A stretch of DNA of 64,000 bases from Chloranthus sessilifolius (taxonomy: Eukaryota > Streptophyta > Magnoliopsida > Chloranthales > Chloranthaceae). Positions 36,695 through 48,380 of the stretch are shown one piece after another (the first letter of the stretch is position 1; each line of letters starts with the position of its first letter). The stretch lies in contig CM037588.1 in assembly GCA_021018995.1 (NCBI GenBank), forward strand, positions 152,477,725 to 152,541,724. Reading direction: 5' to 3'. The notes beneath the pieces were generated by a model that was given only the letters and a program-made list of their open reading frames with translations, had not been told where the DNA came from and made no database searches. The position numbers and the translations under genes are program-made.

Positions 36695-37203
36695 ATACAA
36701 ACCTTAGTTTTGTTGATAAAGATGGGAAGCTTAGGATTTTGCCTTACCATGATTTCACATCTTCTCCTCCTCATGGTTGCAACCTCTGTCCTCCAAACGT
36801 GTGCAAGGTAAGGCAAAATCATGACACTATTATTTTTCTCTTCAGATGCATGATGCATCATCAGTTGGTTAAATACAGGGTCTGATCATAGAGAGAATCC
36901 GAGCCTCGGTTTTTGCTGAGAAAAAGAAGCGATTCATCTACCTTGGAGATGGGAGCGGTGATTTTTGCCCTTCTTTGAAGCTAGGTGAAGGAGATTATGC
37001 GATGCCAAGAAAGAATTTTCCAATTTGGGAACTAATTTGCAACAACTCAGCTTCTCAAGGCAAAGGTTCACGAATGGAGCAATGCAGAGGAGCTGCATTG
37101 TATCATCCTTCAACTCATAAACACAATCATCTCTACCATCCATTCACTTTCAGTTGATTACCAGTTTCCGCCCCTTTTACAAACGCTTTCAGTTCCTCAC
37201 TAA

Positions 37204-37690
37204 CAGCCATATATTTTAGCTTCTTATGGAGATTCAGCGGTCAAGAATTTTGATTATTTGGCCACTGGCAATCTCAATGAAGTTGGCCTTTTTCTATCGT
37301 ATTATGTGTCTTTTTGTGCCACTATACTATGTATAATTTAAAGAGATAATAAAATGGGTAATTAGAGTGGACCTCTTAGCACTTGGCACTATGATCATAA
37401 TAAAATGGGTTCAACGGATCACAAGGCCTAGGATACTTTGGCTCTTCTGCTTTCAGATTCATAGAAAATCTTGTTTTTTCAAAAATGGTGACAGAGATGA
37501 GATGTAAAGTGTGAGAAAAGTTTTGGATTGGTCTATATAGGTGATCCAATTTTTCGGCCAAATCATTAACCAATTGACCATTGAAAACATGGTTTCCTTG
37601 ATTTAGACCAAAAAGCAAAATTATCAAATTTTGATTAAAGTTTTTTATTTGGATAATTGAATTCTTAATACAAGATCACAAACACTCCAC
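37204..37690. other. Spacer downstream of pseudogene
   Basis: No coding or repeat structure was recognised. Confidence 0.5.
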
Positions 37691-37915
37691 TCAAAAAACA
37701 AGCAGCATGCATCACGCTCAACCATGATTTTATGATCACTTTTTGAGAAATGTTCGCCGGGAAGAAAAAAACAAGTTGACCATTTGATGGTATGCCTGTA
37801 TTCTAAAGATCTATTGTTTGGAAATTGGAATGCAAACCCATCTTCATCGTCTCATTCAGAGCAATCAATGGGTTTTCGATGTAGGCAGCCTCAGTAATTC
37901 GATAGGCGTGAATAG
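37690..37915. mobile_element. Right half of a Mutator-like MITE family member
   Basis: Carries ccatttgatggtatgcctgt, cgtctcattcagagcaatca and the terminal-type gataggcgtgaatagagctt, the inverse of the ctctattcgcgcctat ends of the family. The left end was not found. Confidence 0.55.
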
Positions 37916-38134
37916 AGCTTGCCCTATATTAATCTACATGTAAGCTCATTAGCTCACCATACGGATAGGAGCAGCCTTAGAGAACTAAGGCTGTGTTCGG
38001 CTTCCTGACGAACAGGCACGCCTCAAACTGCTCCGGGAAAGCTCTAGCTAGAGCAGCTCCACCAATGTTCTGCAGCTCCCCGGCGCTTACCAAAACCCTG
38101 AAAACGTATTCCCAGCAGCATCTGGGAAGGGGAA

Positions 38135-38965
38135 ATTAGAAAAAGGGGACCCCTGTCAAAAGGTTCTAGGCTATTATATCGGAAAAAAAGTCTTTAGGCA
38201 GAAGGAATTCCACAGAAATTAAGGGTTCTAAGATATGTGAGATTGAAATATGTGGCACTTGTGGGGTTAGTCTTGTTCTTAGGAAATGACATCACTACCC
38301 TCAATTTTACAGGGAAGTTTTGAGCTCATCACCTATGTCGTGAACCTCAACCTCGAGAAAGCTTCGATTGATTTGTCGACTGTGACGAAACCAAGACGAC
38401 ACCGACTTCAACCGGAGAAATAGTCAGAGAGCAAGTGGTGTCACTCCCTTCTTGGCACGGAAGATCGCCAGAATCAGACGAAGAGAAGGCAAATTTTCAG
38501 CAACTCCAGCCATGTTCTCGTTCTCCTCATCTAAAAAACCGGCCGAAGCAAGCGAAACAACCCCCTCAAATCCAAAATGTCCGGTTATCGGCGGCAAAAT
38601 GGAATCGCCATTGACTACAGAATCCCGAAGCCCAGCATCTAAATAATCTTGATCGTCGGTTGTTGCAGGAGAGACGGCGATGCCATCGGAAAACTCATCG
38701 GGATCAGAAAATTCGTCGGAATCTTGATTTTCTGCAGGAACTGCAGAGGTGACCGCATTAGGGTTCTGAAGCAGCCTCTGGATTAAAAACACGGTAGTGA
38801 TGTCATTTCTTAAGAACAAGACCAACCCCATACATGCCACATATTTCGATCTCACAAAGAACCCCCAATTTCAGTGAAATTTCTTTTACCTAAAACCTTT
38901 TTTCCCCGTATAATAGCCTAAAACTTTTTGAAATGGGAAACTGAGTCCCTTCTTCTAAAGGTTCA
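38135..38965. mobile_element. Element with ~170 bp inverted repeats enclosing an ORF (Pack-MULE-like)
   Basis: The left arm (about 38135-38309) and right arm (about 38794-38965) are inverted copies. Both contain taggctattata, gaaatatgtggca and gaaatgacatcactacc in the same inward order. Arms of this length with a unique centre fit Mutator-like elements that have captured host sequence. No target duplication was confirmed at the presumed ends. Confidence 0.62.
38424..38855 (-). CDS. Hypothetical ORF inside the long-TIR element
   Basis: 143 residues, not recognised. The first ~25 residues come from the right inverted arm. The rest is acidic, with EFSDPDEFSDG and FLDEENENM, and ends AIFRAKKGVTPLAL. 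The centre is richer in G+C than its surroundings, as expected of a captured gene fragment. No domain, signal peptide or membrane segment is evident, so it may not be translated. Confidence 0.3.
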   Translation of the reverse strand: MRSKYVACMGLVLFLRNDITTVFLIQRLLQNPNAVTSAVPAENQDSDEFSDPDEFSDGIAVSPATTDDQDYLDAGLRDSVVNGDSILPPITGHFGFEGVVSLASAGFLDEENENMAGVAENLPSLRLILAIFRAKKGVTPLAL

Positions 38966-41897
38966 TCCCGCAAATGTAGTTTGCCTGCTCATCATATCTA
39001 TTTAGGCTACAAATAACTGAATGGTCAAAAATCTACTTTCACTAATTTGCCTGCTCATATCTATTTAGGCAACTCTCGAGGTTTAATTGGAAGCGCCTTG
39101 AACCTCTTTGCAGCGGTCTGGTACCTAAAACCAACTCAATGGTTGGTAGCATATTGACCAAGTATAGGTAGGGGAATAAATCGGCTCTGGAAACATTAAA
39201 AAAAAGGGTAAATTTTGGTTTAAAAAGCAGGAAAATTAAGAAAAAAATATTTATTATTATAAAAAATTAAAATTATATATGTTTTGAACAAACACAGGTT
39301 TTAATTGGAAAAAACAGGTTTAAAACGCGGTTTTTCAAAAAAAAAAACAGGATTTTTTTGAAAAATTGTATTTTAAACATCCCCACCCCAACTATAGCAG
39401 CCGGTAAGTACGACATCAAAACCGCTGAATACCATAAAAAGCGGCTTTCAGTAGATTTGCAAGTCAGCTCCTAGCTGTTCCAGGGGCTCAGGTGTGGCGT
39501 AGAGATTGGCGACAGTGGAAGTTTGCTGCTAAGCTTAACAACTTCAATCGAATCATGCATTTGTAAATATGGATCATCCCAAATGATGGGAGAGCGTGAG
39601 ATCAACAAGCGTCATTTACTGAACAGCTATGCTTATAAGAATGGCAATAAAAACTTGACCCCCAAAATAAACCCTGCATTACCACATGGCAAAGTATTGG
39701 TTTAAGCAGTGATAAAAAGACAGCAAACATGCCTGAGACGTGTCTGAAAGTGAATGCGTGGAGAAAATTAGCACATACAAGATGGTGTGCTTCATGCACT
39801 GTAGCCCTCAACCCTTCTGGACTTGCAATGCCAAGGCCACAAAAATGGTGCATCATCCCTAAGCCAACCTTCTAAATTTTCTGTCTGCCATGCGAAATAC
39901 CTGAGCCCATCTAGCGTGTCAAGTGACCTATAAACTAAACAGCCCCCTAAAATTTTCTCTGTCCAAAAAACAGTGGGATAAAACTCACCACCGGTGGTTT
40001 ACACATTTCGATGCAAAGGTACCATGCAAGTGACAAACAAATAACCAACCTCCCTCAACTCTCATCCTTGATGTATAGCCTCTAATGTGCCATCCCTAAC
40101 TCTCAGTATCATATTTTTCTTCTAAAACAAAGCAATTACTGCTGCACGCCTGATTCCTTTCACAAGAGTAATATTCTACCAAGTATCCACAACTATCAAA
40201 CCATGGCACCTCCATAACATTCACACCATCTGTATTGACTGCTATGTCATAAAGCTAATAATATTAACCATCTGTATTGACTGCTATGTCATAAAGCTAA
40301 TAATATTAACCATCTCTAGCACTCTTTTGTTTTGCTTTCGGTCCTTCCAACCCTACTCGCTTAGATCTGATGTTGACACAATTCTTCTCCTTAATGAAGT
40401 TGCATCAGTGAATATCACCAAAAAAAAAAGTACATAGATTACCCATTTTAGCATTAGTACAGGCCAAATCATCCGGCCTTTTTCCTAACACCCTAGATTG
40501 AGATGATAAATAGATATAAATCAATGATAATAAAATATCTAATCTAGTGAAGAACCTAATCTGTCTGTCCTTGACACTTGGAGGTCCACTAGAACTGATA
40601 AAGAAATCCCCTAAATACTATCTAAGGACGCAAACAGATGCTTTCTAAAAGGGCCTTTATTTTTGCTACTATGGTTTCCTTAACGTTAATTGATCATATG
40701 AAGGTCAATTTTATTTCCTCTTTGCCATCTACGACTCTCAACACCGGACTCAATTGCACTGTAAACTTTAATGGCCCCTTTAGTGGCGCTTTCCATCTTT
40801 CTTATCATTACGTGTTTTACTTTCAATGAAGTTTCTCAATTTCCTAAGATGTCTCACCATAACATTAAACTCCTAATTACTACAAACCTAATGGTGCGGC
40901 TCAAACTTCACCACTGAATCCAATTTGAAATTAGTGACCCGCATACTTCCCTACTATTTAGCCAGAATTGGTGCAGATGTCAAATATTAACTTCTAAAAT
41001 CGAGAGTAGTATTTATATGATTGATCTTGATTGTAAACTAAATTATATTTTATTATAAAACAAATCTTTAGTTCAGTAGTAACACGTTCAAAATAAATAT
41101 TGAATACACTAGTGACATGTTCTAAGAAAATTACTATAAAATAATCACCCAAAAAAAGGAATATAAAAGACTATTTTAATCAATCACTGTCACATGATAT
41201 AAAGAATAATTAAATAATATTGAAATGAAAAAGGCATCCATTTTGTGTTGGGTGAACCCAAGTGTACGGTATCAAAACACAGATACAGCATGAATACTGT
41301 TGGACACAGCTAAAACTCCCACATATTATAAGTGCATGGGTGGCATACTTCTCTAGCAAGATCCAGTATATCTTGAACCCCAGCCAGAAGCTCAAAGTGC
41401 AGCTCCATAGCTTCCAATATCTTCTATTCTCAAGATGATCTGTTCTGGGACCTATAGTAAACAAGTTTTTTCTGCTATAATGTTTTCATCTTGTTTCACA
41501 ATTTACAAACATTTGTGTGCTTTCGTTTCACATTTAACTGACGTCGGATTGATACTGATCTGTGAGTTAGACTTCGAGAAAAGAAAACATAAAATTCTAA
41601 CAAGATGGACGACTTTCCTTACAGAGGTAACACCATCTGCCCCAGCTATTCCCAATCTCCTGAATTTTCACTTAGAAATAATAACCAATTCAAATCTCAA
41701 GGATAAATGACCTGCAATTATTTTATTTTTTGGAGGGGGGGAGGGGGGGGGGTGATTTAAAATTTTAATTTGAAGAATTATGGCATGAAAGGCGGCATCC
41801 ATTATAGAGCTCCTTTCTCCCATCAATCAGTCATTGGCATCAATGACCGATTTTCATGTATTCAAGGGCCTCAAGAACTGCAGGAGCCAGTTATTAA
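38966..41897. other. Spacer without confirmed gene
   Basis: AT-rich. Near 38980-39065 the words tttgcctgctcat and atctatttaggc recur. A minus-strand frame at 41425-41340 reads LEAMELHFELLAGVQDILD in a coding-like way, but has no context and no recognised family, so it is not called. A G-run lies at 41737-41752. Confidence 0.45.
40225..40308. repeat. Perfect 42 bp tandem duplication
   Basis: Two copies of a unit starting accatctgtattgactgcta, at 40225 and 40267, with no visible difference. Confidence 0.93.
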
Positions 41898-42107
41898 GGC
41901 TGTGTTTGGAATTGCTGTTTGAAGGCAAAGACCAGCTCTCTGCTCTGGCTCAGAGGACTTTAGTATGGGATTGTGTTTGGTTGTGAATGCTCTTTCCTCT
42001 CTCGGGGAGTGAAAGAGCTGAATTTGGGTCTCTTTAAAAGAGCAATTTAAAGCTGATCTATTAAGTGGGCAGCTCTTTGGCTCCAAAGAGCAATCCCAAA
42101 CACAGCC
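41898..42107. mobile_element. Harbinger/Tourist-like MITE, 210 bp
   Basis: Ends GGCTGTGTTTGGAATTGCT and, inward from the right, GGCTGTGTTTGGGATTGCTC, with TAA on both sides (41895-41897 and 42108-42110). The interior has AGCTCT/CAAAGAGC words like the copy at 31695. It sits about 430 bp beyond the RPS17 stop. Confidence 0.85.
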
Positions 42108-42110
42108 TAA

Positions 42111-42538
42111 GTATCCAAACAAAGTCAACCCCAAATCTTATAACGCAATTCCGTCTGGACCATTTTAACAATTACTATGGAAAAATAACAAAATCTAGCA
42201 TTGCTCTTGGAAAAAAAAAAATCCATTTTACCCATATATAAGTTTTTCAAGAGTTGTATGTATGGAGTCTCACTCTCCACACTTCACTAAGAAGAGGGTA
42301 TTTTAGAGTTGGACACTCACGGAATTTGCTACAATATATAATTATTTGACCACGATACGATCAACAAAACATATTAAAATCTTCAAAAATAACAACTAAA
42401 GCATAAATTCCAAATCCACCAAGTTCTTCTTAATCATCAACAAAAACCCTAAAAATCCTTAACCGATCTCAAAAATCTTATAAAAAACACATAAGCAAAT
42501 TTCTAATAGATGGTTCAAAATCCTTTCTCACTTACCAC
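42111..42538. other. 3' flank of RPS17
   Basis: AT-rich, probably including the RPS17 3' untranslated region. No other feature was recognised. Confidence 0.5.
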
Positions 42539-43039
<501 letters not shown>

Positions 43040-43051
43040 TTAGGGTTTATA
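43040..43051 (-). promoter_or_regulatory. TATA box overlapping a telo-box, RPS17 promoter
   Basis: On the minus strand this reads tataaaccctaa: TATAAA (43051-43046) overlapping AAACCCTAA (43048-43040). Telo-boxes drive coordinated expression of plant translation genes. TGGGCC/GGCCCA words, possible site II elements, lie farther upstream (about 43250-43440). Confidence 0.7.
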
Positions 43052-43814
43052 GAGAGAGGCTTTAAAAGGGGGGTTCATTTTAGGTTACAGCAGCGCTTCT
43101 TTTGGACTTAAAATGAAGATGGATCAGGTCGGGTCGGGTTGTGTGACTGTGGGATTGAATTAGGTGACCGACCCGGTCAAACAAGCATGGCTTGGATGAC
43201 CTAATGGGATGTCAGCCTCGAGTGGGTTTGGTTTTTAATTGGGGCCTAAAGGTTATATAAATGGGAGACTTTGGGCTTGGGTCCAGCCTTGGAACGGCTT
43301 TATTTTTAATCAGGCCTAAATTGGTGGCAATGAGACTGGCCAGGTTTTTAATTAGGCCCAATTAGGCTATAATGGTTCGGGCCTAATTATTATATTAGGT
43401 TCGACCTGTTTTCAATTTGGGCCACATGCCAGCCCGGCCCATTGACATTAATTTGGGTTCTAGTCCAAATTGGTTTCTAAATGAAAAGTGAGTTCTGATA
43501 GATTTTCTAATATTCAAGAAAATAAATTTTTATAATCGATTATTGCATGATTAAACTTCATATCATAATCGATGGAGAAATTTCTCAAATTGACCCTCTC
43601 AGATTCACCTTTTCCATCAGAGATCTTATATTTTAACCTTTCACCTAACCGACAAGCTTGAAGCCCAGCCGACGCTCGCCTTTATGAATTACCGATAATA
43701 CTCCCAAGGTAATAAATAGTTGTCGAAAATTCAAATCATTACTCGGTTTTACTATTTTACTTTTTTTACTTTTACTTTTCGTTCGAAGTCGGTGGAAGGC
43801 GATGTCGTTTCAAA
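43052..43814. other. Upstream flank of RPS17
   Basis: No gene. Repeated gggcctaa and aggcccaa words at about 43240-43440 form a degenerate local repeat. Confidence 0.5.
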
Positions 43815-44190
43815 GTCGGTGGTTTTTCTATTGTTCAAGCTACAAAATTTGTAAGTTAGAATTCAAATTATCTTTCATTGCTGTAGAAATTTTTCTTCTT
43901 CTTTCGATGGCCTATATTTTGATTTTTTTTTTTTTTTTTTTAAATAGTCGATACCGACTGTTGAAACAGTCGACTTTTATTCCATTTAAAGATCTTGCTT
44001 TATGGCTAAATTTTTGCATTTTTTTGTTGAATTTGGTCATTTTTGGCTTTTGTATGTTTTTATATAATTATTTTTCTCAAGTCGGTTGTTAAATCTTCAA
44101 GCTATCAAATCTATAAGTTAGAATTCAAATTTTCTTCCATTGCTATAGAAATTTTTCTTCTTCTTTCGACGATCTATATTTTGAAATAAT
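43815..44190 (+). repeat. Direct repeat of ~100 bp upstream of DUF1985-like gene
   Basis: Copies at about 43815-43925 and 44082-44185 share caagcta, ataagttagaattcaaat or its variant, and agaaatttttcttcttcttt. Each is followed by GTCGATACCGACTG-type words and a T-rich stretch. Confidence 0.75.
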
Positions 44191-44320
44191 TTGTTTATTT
44201 TCCCTTTAAGCAATCTATATCGACTGTTTAAACAGTCGATTCCGATTGTTTAAGATGTCAGTATCGTTCTGTTCATCTGATTATAATATATATTTCATTA
44301 AAACAATCTGTGTTAGTATG

Positions 44321-47300
44321 TGTCACGACCCAGAATCCTTACCCGACCTCAAGGGCCTAGAATTCCGTGTTATGACACCGCACGCTTGTTAAGGCGATAA
44401 GCTAACATACACATAATTCTTATACCGATTTAGCATATGGATCAAGGCATTTAATAGCATCATTTAAAAATAAATTATTCAAGAAAACAACAGCGGAAAA
44501 CGTAGATGACGTTAATTAAGTGATAAATCCTAACCATGCATCTATAATCGAAAGCAAGCAGAGGTTTTACGTAGAATAAAACAGTCCCAACGCAAACCCA
44601 AGATTGGTGCTGAAAAATAAAAGTATCTAATAACAAATCTCCCCTGAAAAATAATAAAACTATGACTAAGAATCTCTCAATGCTCAAAGTAATCCGCCGG
44701 ATCTATTCCCTCGTCCAAATGGTAGCCGACGTCTACACGCTCTTGAGCCGCATCAGGAACAGCAGCATCCCCATCCTCAGTGATGGAAAAATCGGAGTTC
44801 TCACCTGCAACTGTTAGTTTTGGGGAGGGGGTGAGTTTACTCAGTCACGTAAACTCAGCAGGTTGCACAATCGATCCACCATAAAATACTCAGGTGATCG
44901 TGTGTGCAATCGCTTGAGTTATGTATACATTTGAAATAAATCAAACAGTTATAAATGATTACAAAAACATCTAAGATCTCATATCAATCATAACAAAACT
45001 GAAAAATATAGCATAAAAAGAAAAGAAGTAACATAAAATGAAAAGACCTGACATGAGCTGAAATTTATATGATGCATCAAGTTCGATCTCCTTTGTGTAC
45101 GCTTTATCGACTTTTCCTATGTGGCATATCTTAAGACTTAATATTGCTCCACAGCGTACTTCACATCCTACCTAATTTTCATTATCGACTGTGCCGGGGC
45201 ATTTGCTCGAGCCTATCACGCGAGGTCCACGTGTAGATAACCACCTAACCTCCATATCATATCGTATAATGTGGTTGCATTGTCCCCTTACATTCGGGAC
45301 ACCGGCCGTATCATATTGTCCTTAAGACCCGCTCTTGGCAGACGTTAGATCTTGCGGTGGCACGCAAGACATGGCACGTGTAGAAACTTAATTTGTATTT
45401 TGCTGGCCTTCACAACGTAACTTAATTACCCGTATTCGTAGCTTACCTTATCTTACATATCATTTCTTATTGTTTGCTGAAAACTTAATTTGAAGTGAGC
45501 CACGGTGCGATAAGATTCACAAAATCACGCTTTCCAAGGAATGGGTTTCGTAGTAACCTAGATGTACTTCGTGTGACAGCCCATACTCCCATAGAGGTGT
45601 TGCATCCGTACATGGATGCCTACATTCCAAGTTTCACGTGACCGTGACGGGAACCCCACCATGACGAAGGCTTAAAAGTTGTGTGACATAGCTTATTTCT
45701 TTTTAATTGTGCGTATGCCCTATCGTGATTTTTCTATGTGGTGCATGCTATATGATGAAAGGACTAACTTGGCCTAAAGAAACTATTTCATACACCTTAC
45801 ATACTTGTGAATATAAAATAATAATTAACATTTGAACATAACAGATATTTCATACAAAAAAAAATTGTGAAGAAACCTTCTATGGGCCGTCAGATTACTG
45901 ATCGGGCCTTCTGTTTTTAAAGTTTCATAATATTTGTGCAGTCTTAGTATCGACACCTTTTACTAATTTGACCTAAGAGTGGGTCAATGTGGCAGTCAAA
46001 TGATCCACTTAGCCTAGTTATACAAGGGTTAATATTCCTCACTAAATTTTCCAATTTCGAGCCTCAAAGCGCGTCCTAGAAATTTTAGTGACACTTTCTC
46101 GATCCATTAGATTACATTGAGTTACTATTGAGATCGTTTTGAAGTTGGTCCTATGGGCCACTTATAATTCTCAAAAATTAAGGGTCAAAGGTAACCCATG
46201 TATTATTCCATGTGGCACCTAAGGCTAAAATAAGAAGGCACGAACTTTGAGTCATTTATCCTCTAATCTGAACCATTGGATGGTTAGACAATAAAATTTT
46301 ACCTAAGGTTGATTCTTTTGTCCCGATCCCAATTCGATCTCTAGCACACTAGATCTTCCATCAACGTTTTACAAGATCTAGAAATAAGTGCACACTTAGT
46401 GTACCTACCATGTGTCGATCATATTGAATAGATCTGAACCATCAGATATTTAAGAAAAATGATTCTAAGGTATTAGGTCGTTGGGCCCAATTTATTTTGA
46501 CCTCTAAGGTCTCAAATCTAAGGGTCAAATCCTTCATGTTCACTGATCTCTAAATAGCCTTTTAATTTTCTTGATTTGTGGGCCATATTCTAGTTACGAA
46601 CCATTAGATGTCTCGAGGATTTCAATTTGTGGAGATGGTCCATCTGTTTATTTCTTGGTTGGGCCCACGGGTCCAACCTTGAATCTATTTCATTTGAAAT
46701 CAATGGTGCTAAAAGGATGGTTGCACCAAAGTATTCATATCAAGTAAAATTCTTCAAAGTGCCCAACTACAATAGTTGGCACGGGCAAGTTATCACCGGC
46801 ATTGTCGGCGTTTAGTTGGGCCGATCCCCGAAATATATCTTATCTTCACTGACGAAATTGTGGAGAAGAAGTGCTCTCTCTCTCTCCACCAGAACACCTA
46901 TATAAGCAATACAAGACACTATATATATTCATTTTATATCTATATATATCAAGGGCAACTATTATATGTCCATGTATAGGATTTATGTTATTATACACAC
47001 CGAAATACATGTATATATATAACTTTTGAATACCTAAATAAGATAAATAGATATTCATTTAATATATATATATATATATATATATATTTATTCTTATTAT
47101 TATTAAAATAAAAAGTTGAATATTTTAAGATCGATCGAGGGGCACCCACCTGTTGGAGCGTGCACGTAGGAGTTGATTTCAAGCGCTAGATCGGCGATCG
47201 ACTCTCTGCGCCGATTCGGCGATGTGCTTTGGTGGATCGATTTCACACTTATGCAAATCAGATTCAAAGCAACACTTTGGCTCGGGTGTGGTATTTGTGC

Positions 47301-47791
47301 GCCACCCCGTGGGCCGATCGACAGAGGGCCTGCTAGGCGTTTTGGAAGGGAGCGTGGCTGTTGGGTTTGGTTCAAAAGTGAGAGAGGGAGGCAGAGGAAG
47401 ATGGCTGTTTGGTTTAGTGGGTTAAGATATATGTATATTTATAAACAAGTCTATCTATATATAAAGAGGGAGGGTAAGGTTTTAGGTTAAAAGCCTTTGG
47501 TGGCTCTTATTTATAGAGAGAGGAAGAGACGGACGTGGGTGACCTAAATGGGTAAGTTCCCAAACCTAAAAGGGGCAAGAGTTCCAAGAGAGTAGGAGTC
47601 CTTTTTGGGACTCTTCTTATTTGGTAAACAAAATAATTTAGTTGCCCTATACACTGTAAACGTAATAAAATAGAAATTCCTAAAATTAGCCTTTGTGTGG
47701 GTTAGGATAGAGTGTGCGTACACGTACCCCCTCTTGGTGCATCCTAAATCTATCGCCATTCATTTGAGCCACAGATAACCGGGTCATAATA
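44321..47791 (-). mobile_element. Solo LTR, 3.5 kb (chromovirus-type ends)
   Basis: Starts TGTCACGACCC and ends GGGTCATAATA, which is GGGTCGTGACA after three transitions. The 5 bp repeat gtatg flanks it (44316-44320 and 47792-47796). No gag, pol, primer-binding site or second LTR is present, so it is a recombination product. Ends like GGGTCGTGACA are known from Tekay-type chromovirus LTRs, which is a tentative assignment. A ctataaataagagcc TATA-like word on the minus strand (about 47500) suggests minus orientation. An (AT)n tract lies at 47062-47086. Confidence 0.75.
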
Positions 47792-47824
47792 GTATGAGAG
47801 TCACTCATTTCCTTTTTAGTACAG

Positions 47825-48380
47825 TTCATTTAAACAAGTTGTCAAGATGATTGTACAGCGGGCTATTGACAAATGTTCCCCTCTCGGCATTTGGAACCTT
47901 TATAATGACGCTAACCCGAGGCGACAAGAGTTGCTTAGAGCATCAGCCTTCGGTAAAATATTTCAAATGCCAAGGGTGTAAGTTTCTTGAAGATGTCGTC
48001 GATGCGATGCTGAGTTTTTGGGTTAAAAAAAAAATAACTTTCGAATCGGGAAGAATGATGTATATCTTCGGAAGTTGGATGTTGCATTAATATTGAACCT
48101 TAATATGATTGGCCCCGAACAGTATACACCCTCCATTAAACTACTGGAAGAAGAAACCATTCGGTTCAAATATTTTCGTGCAGTGGCTAACTGGAAATTG
48201 TTTGGTCTCATATAGACCTTGGAATGAAGCGAGCGAAAAGTGACGAAGACTTCGTAAAGTTGTCTCTTCTATTTGTATTGTGTATATTTCTTTTTCTCGG
48301 GTACCACCATCAACTGGCGGAAGAGCACGTCGACCTCATTAATGCTGTCAAGAACTTCTATTAAACTCAGTGGGGTCTCC
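47825..48380 (+). pseudogene. DUF1985-like gene, left fragment, cut by the Athila insertion
   Basis: An in-frame ATG at 47847 opens MIVQRAIDKCSPLGIWNLYN, then LRASAFGKIFQMP. After a frame change come LEDVVDAMLSFWV, then in another frame RKLDVALILNLNMIGPEQY, and finally SDEDFVKLSLLFVLCIF and AEEHVDLINAVKNFY. The order and style match the DUF1985 domain found in plant proteins linked to Ulp1-type proteases and Mutator-like elements; this is by memory. At least two frameshifts and stops (for example after KNFY) show decay. The next codons are continued at 62733 beyond the retroelement. Confidence 0.65.

Larger units (their letters stand above)
33340..37203 (+). pseudogene. PHOSPHO1-type HAD phosphatase pseudogene (PPsPase/PS2-like)
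   Basis: Plant members hydrolyse pyrophosphate or phosphoesters such as thiamine monophosphate. Exon 1 (33340 to about 33480) starts MSRGIVVVFDFEKTIIE, keeping the first Asp of HAD motif I but with Glu for the second. It hits TAA at 33391, then continues in another frame as WVVDEMGATQFFNLLLP; the rest of the exon is missing. Exon 2 (about 36522-36807) has LRIVSDANDFFIET, a frameshift, a triplicated 39 bp unit, then DGKLRILPYHDF and CNLCPPNVCK before a GT donor. Exon 3 (36879-37203) has GLIIERIRAS, YLGDGSGDFCPSLKL and MPRKNFPIWELIC, then shifts frame near 37050 into KVHEWSNAEEL. These lesions rule out a working enzyme. Intron 1 is filled with MITEs. Confidence 0.88.

Noticed and set aside
37985-39500. 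Larger Harbinger-like element starting ggctgtgttcggc at 37985
   Set aside because: A TAA precedes it, but no matching inverted right end with TAA was found.
39602-39856. 84-codon minus-strand ORF with His-rich start
   Set aside because: No recognisable domain, no splice sites or neighbours in support; probably chance.
41340-41425. Coding-like minus-strand fragment MELHFELLAGVQDILD
   Set aside because: Too short, with a stop just upstream in frame, no neighbouring exon and no recognised family.
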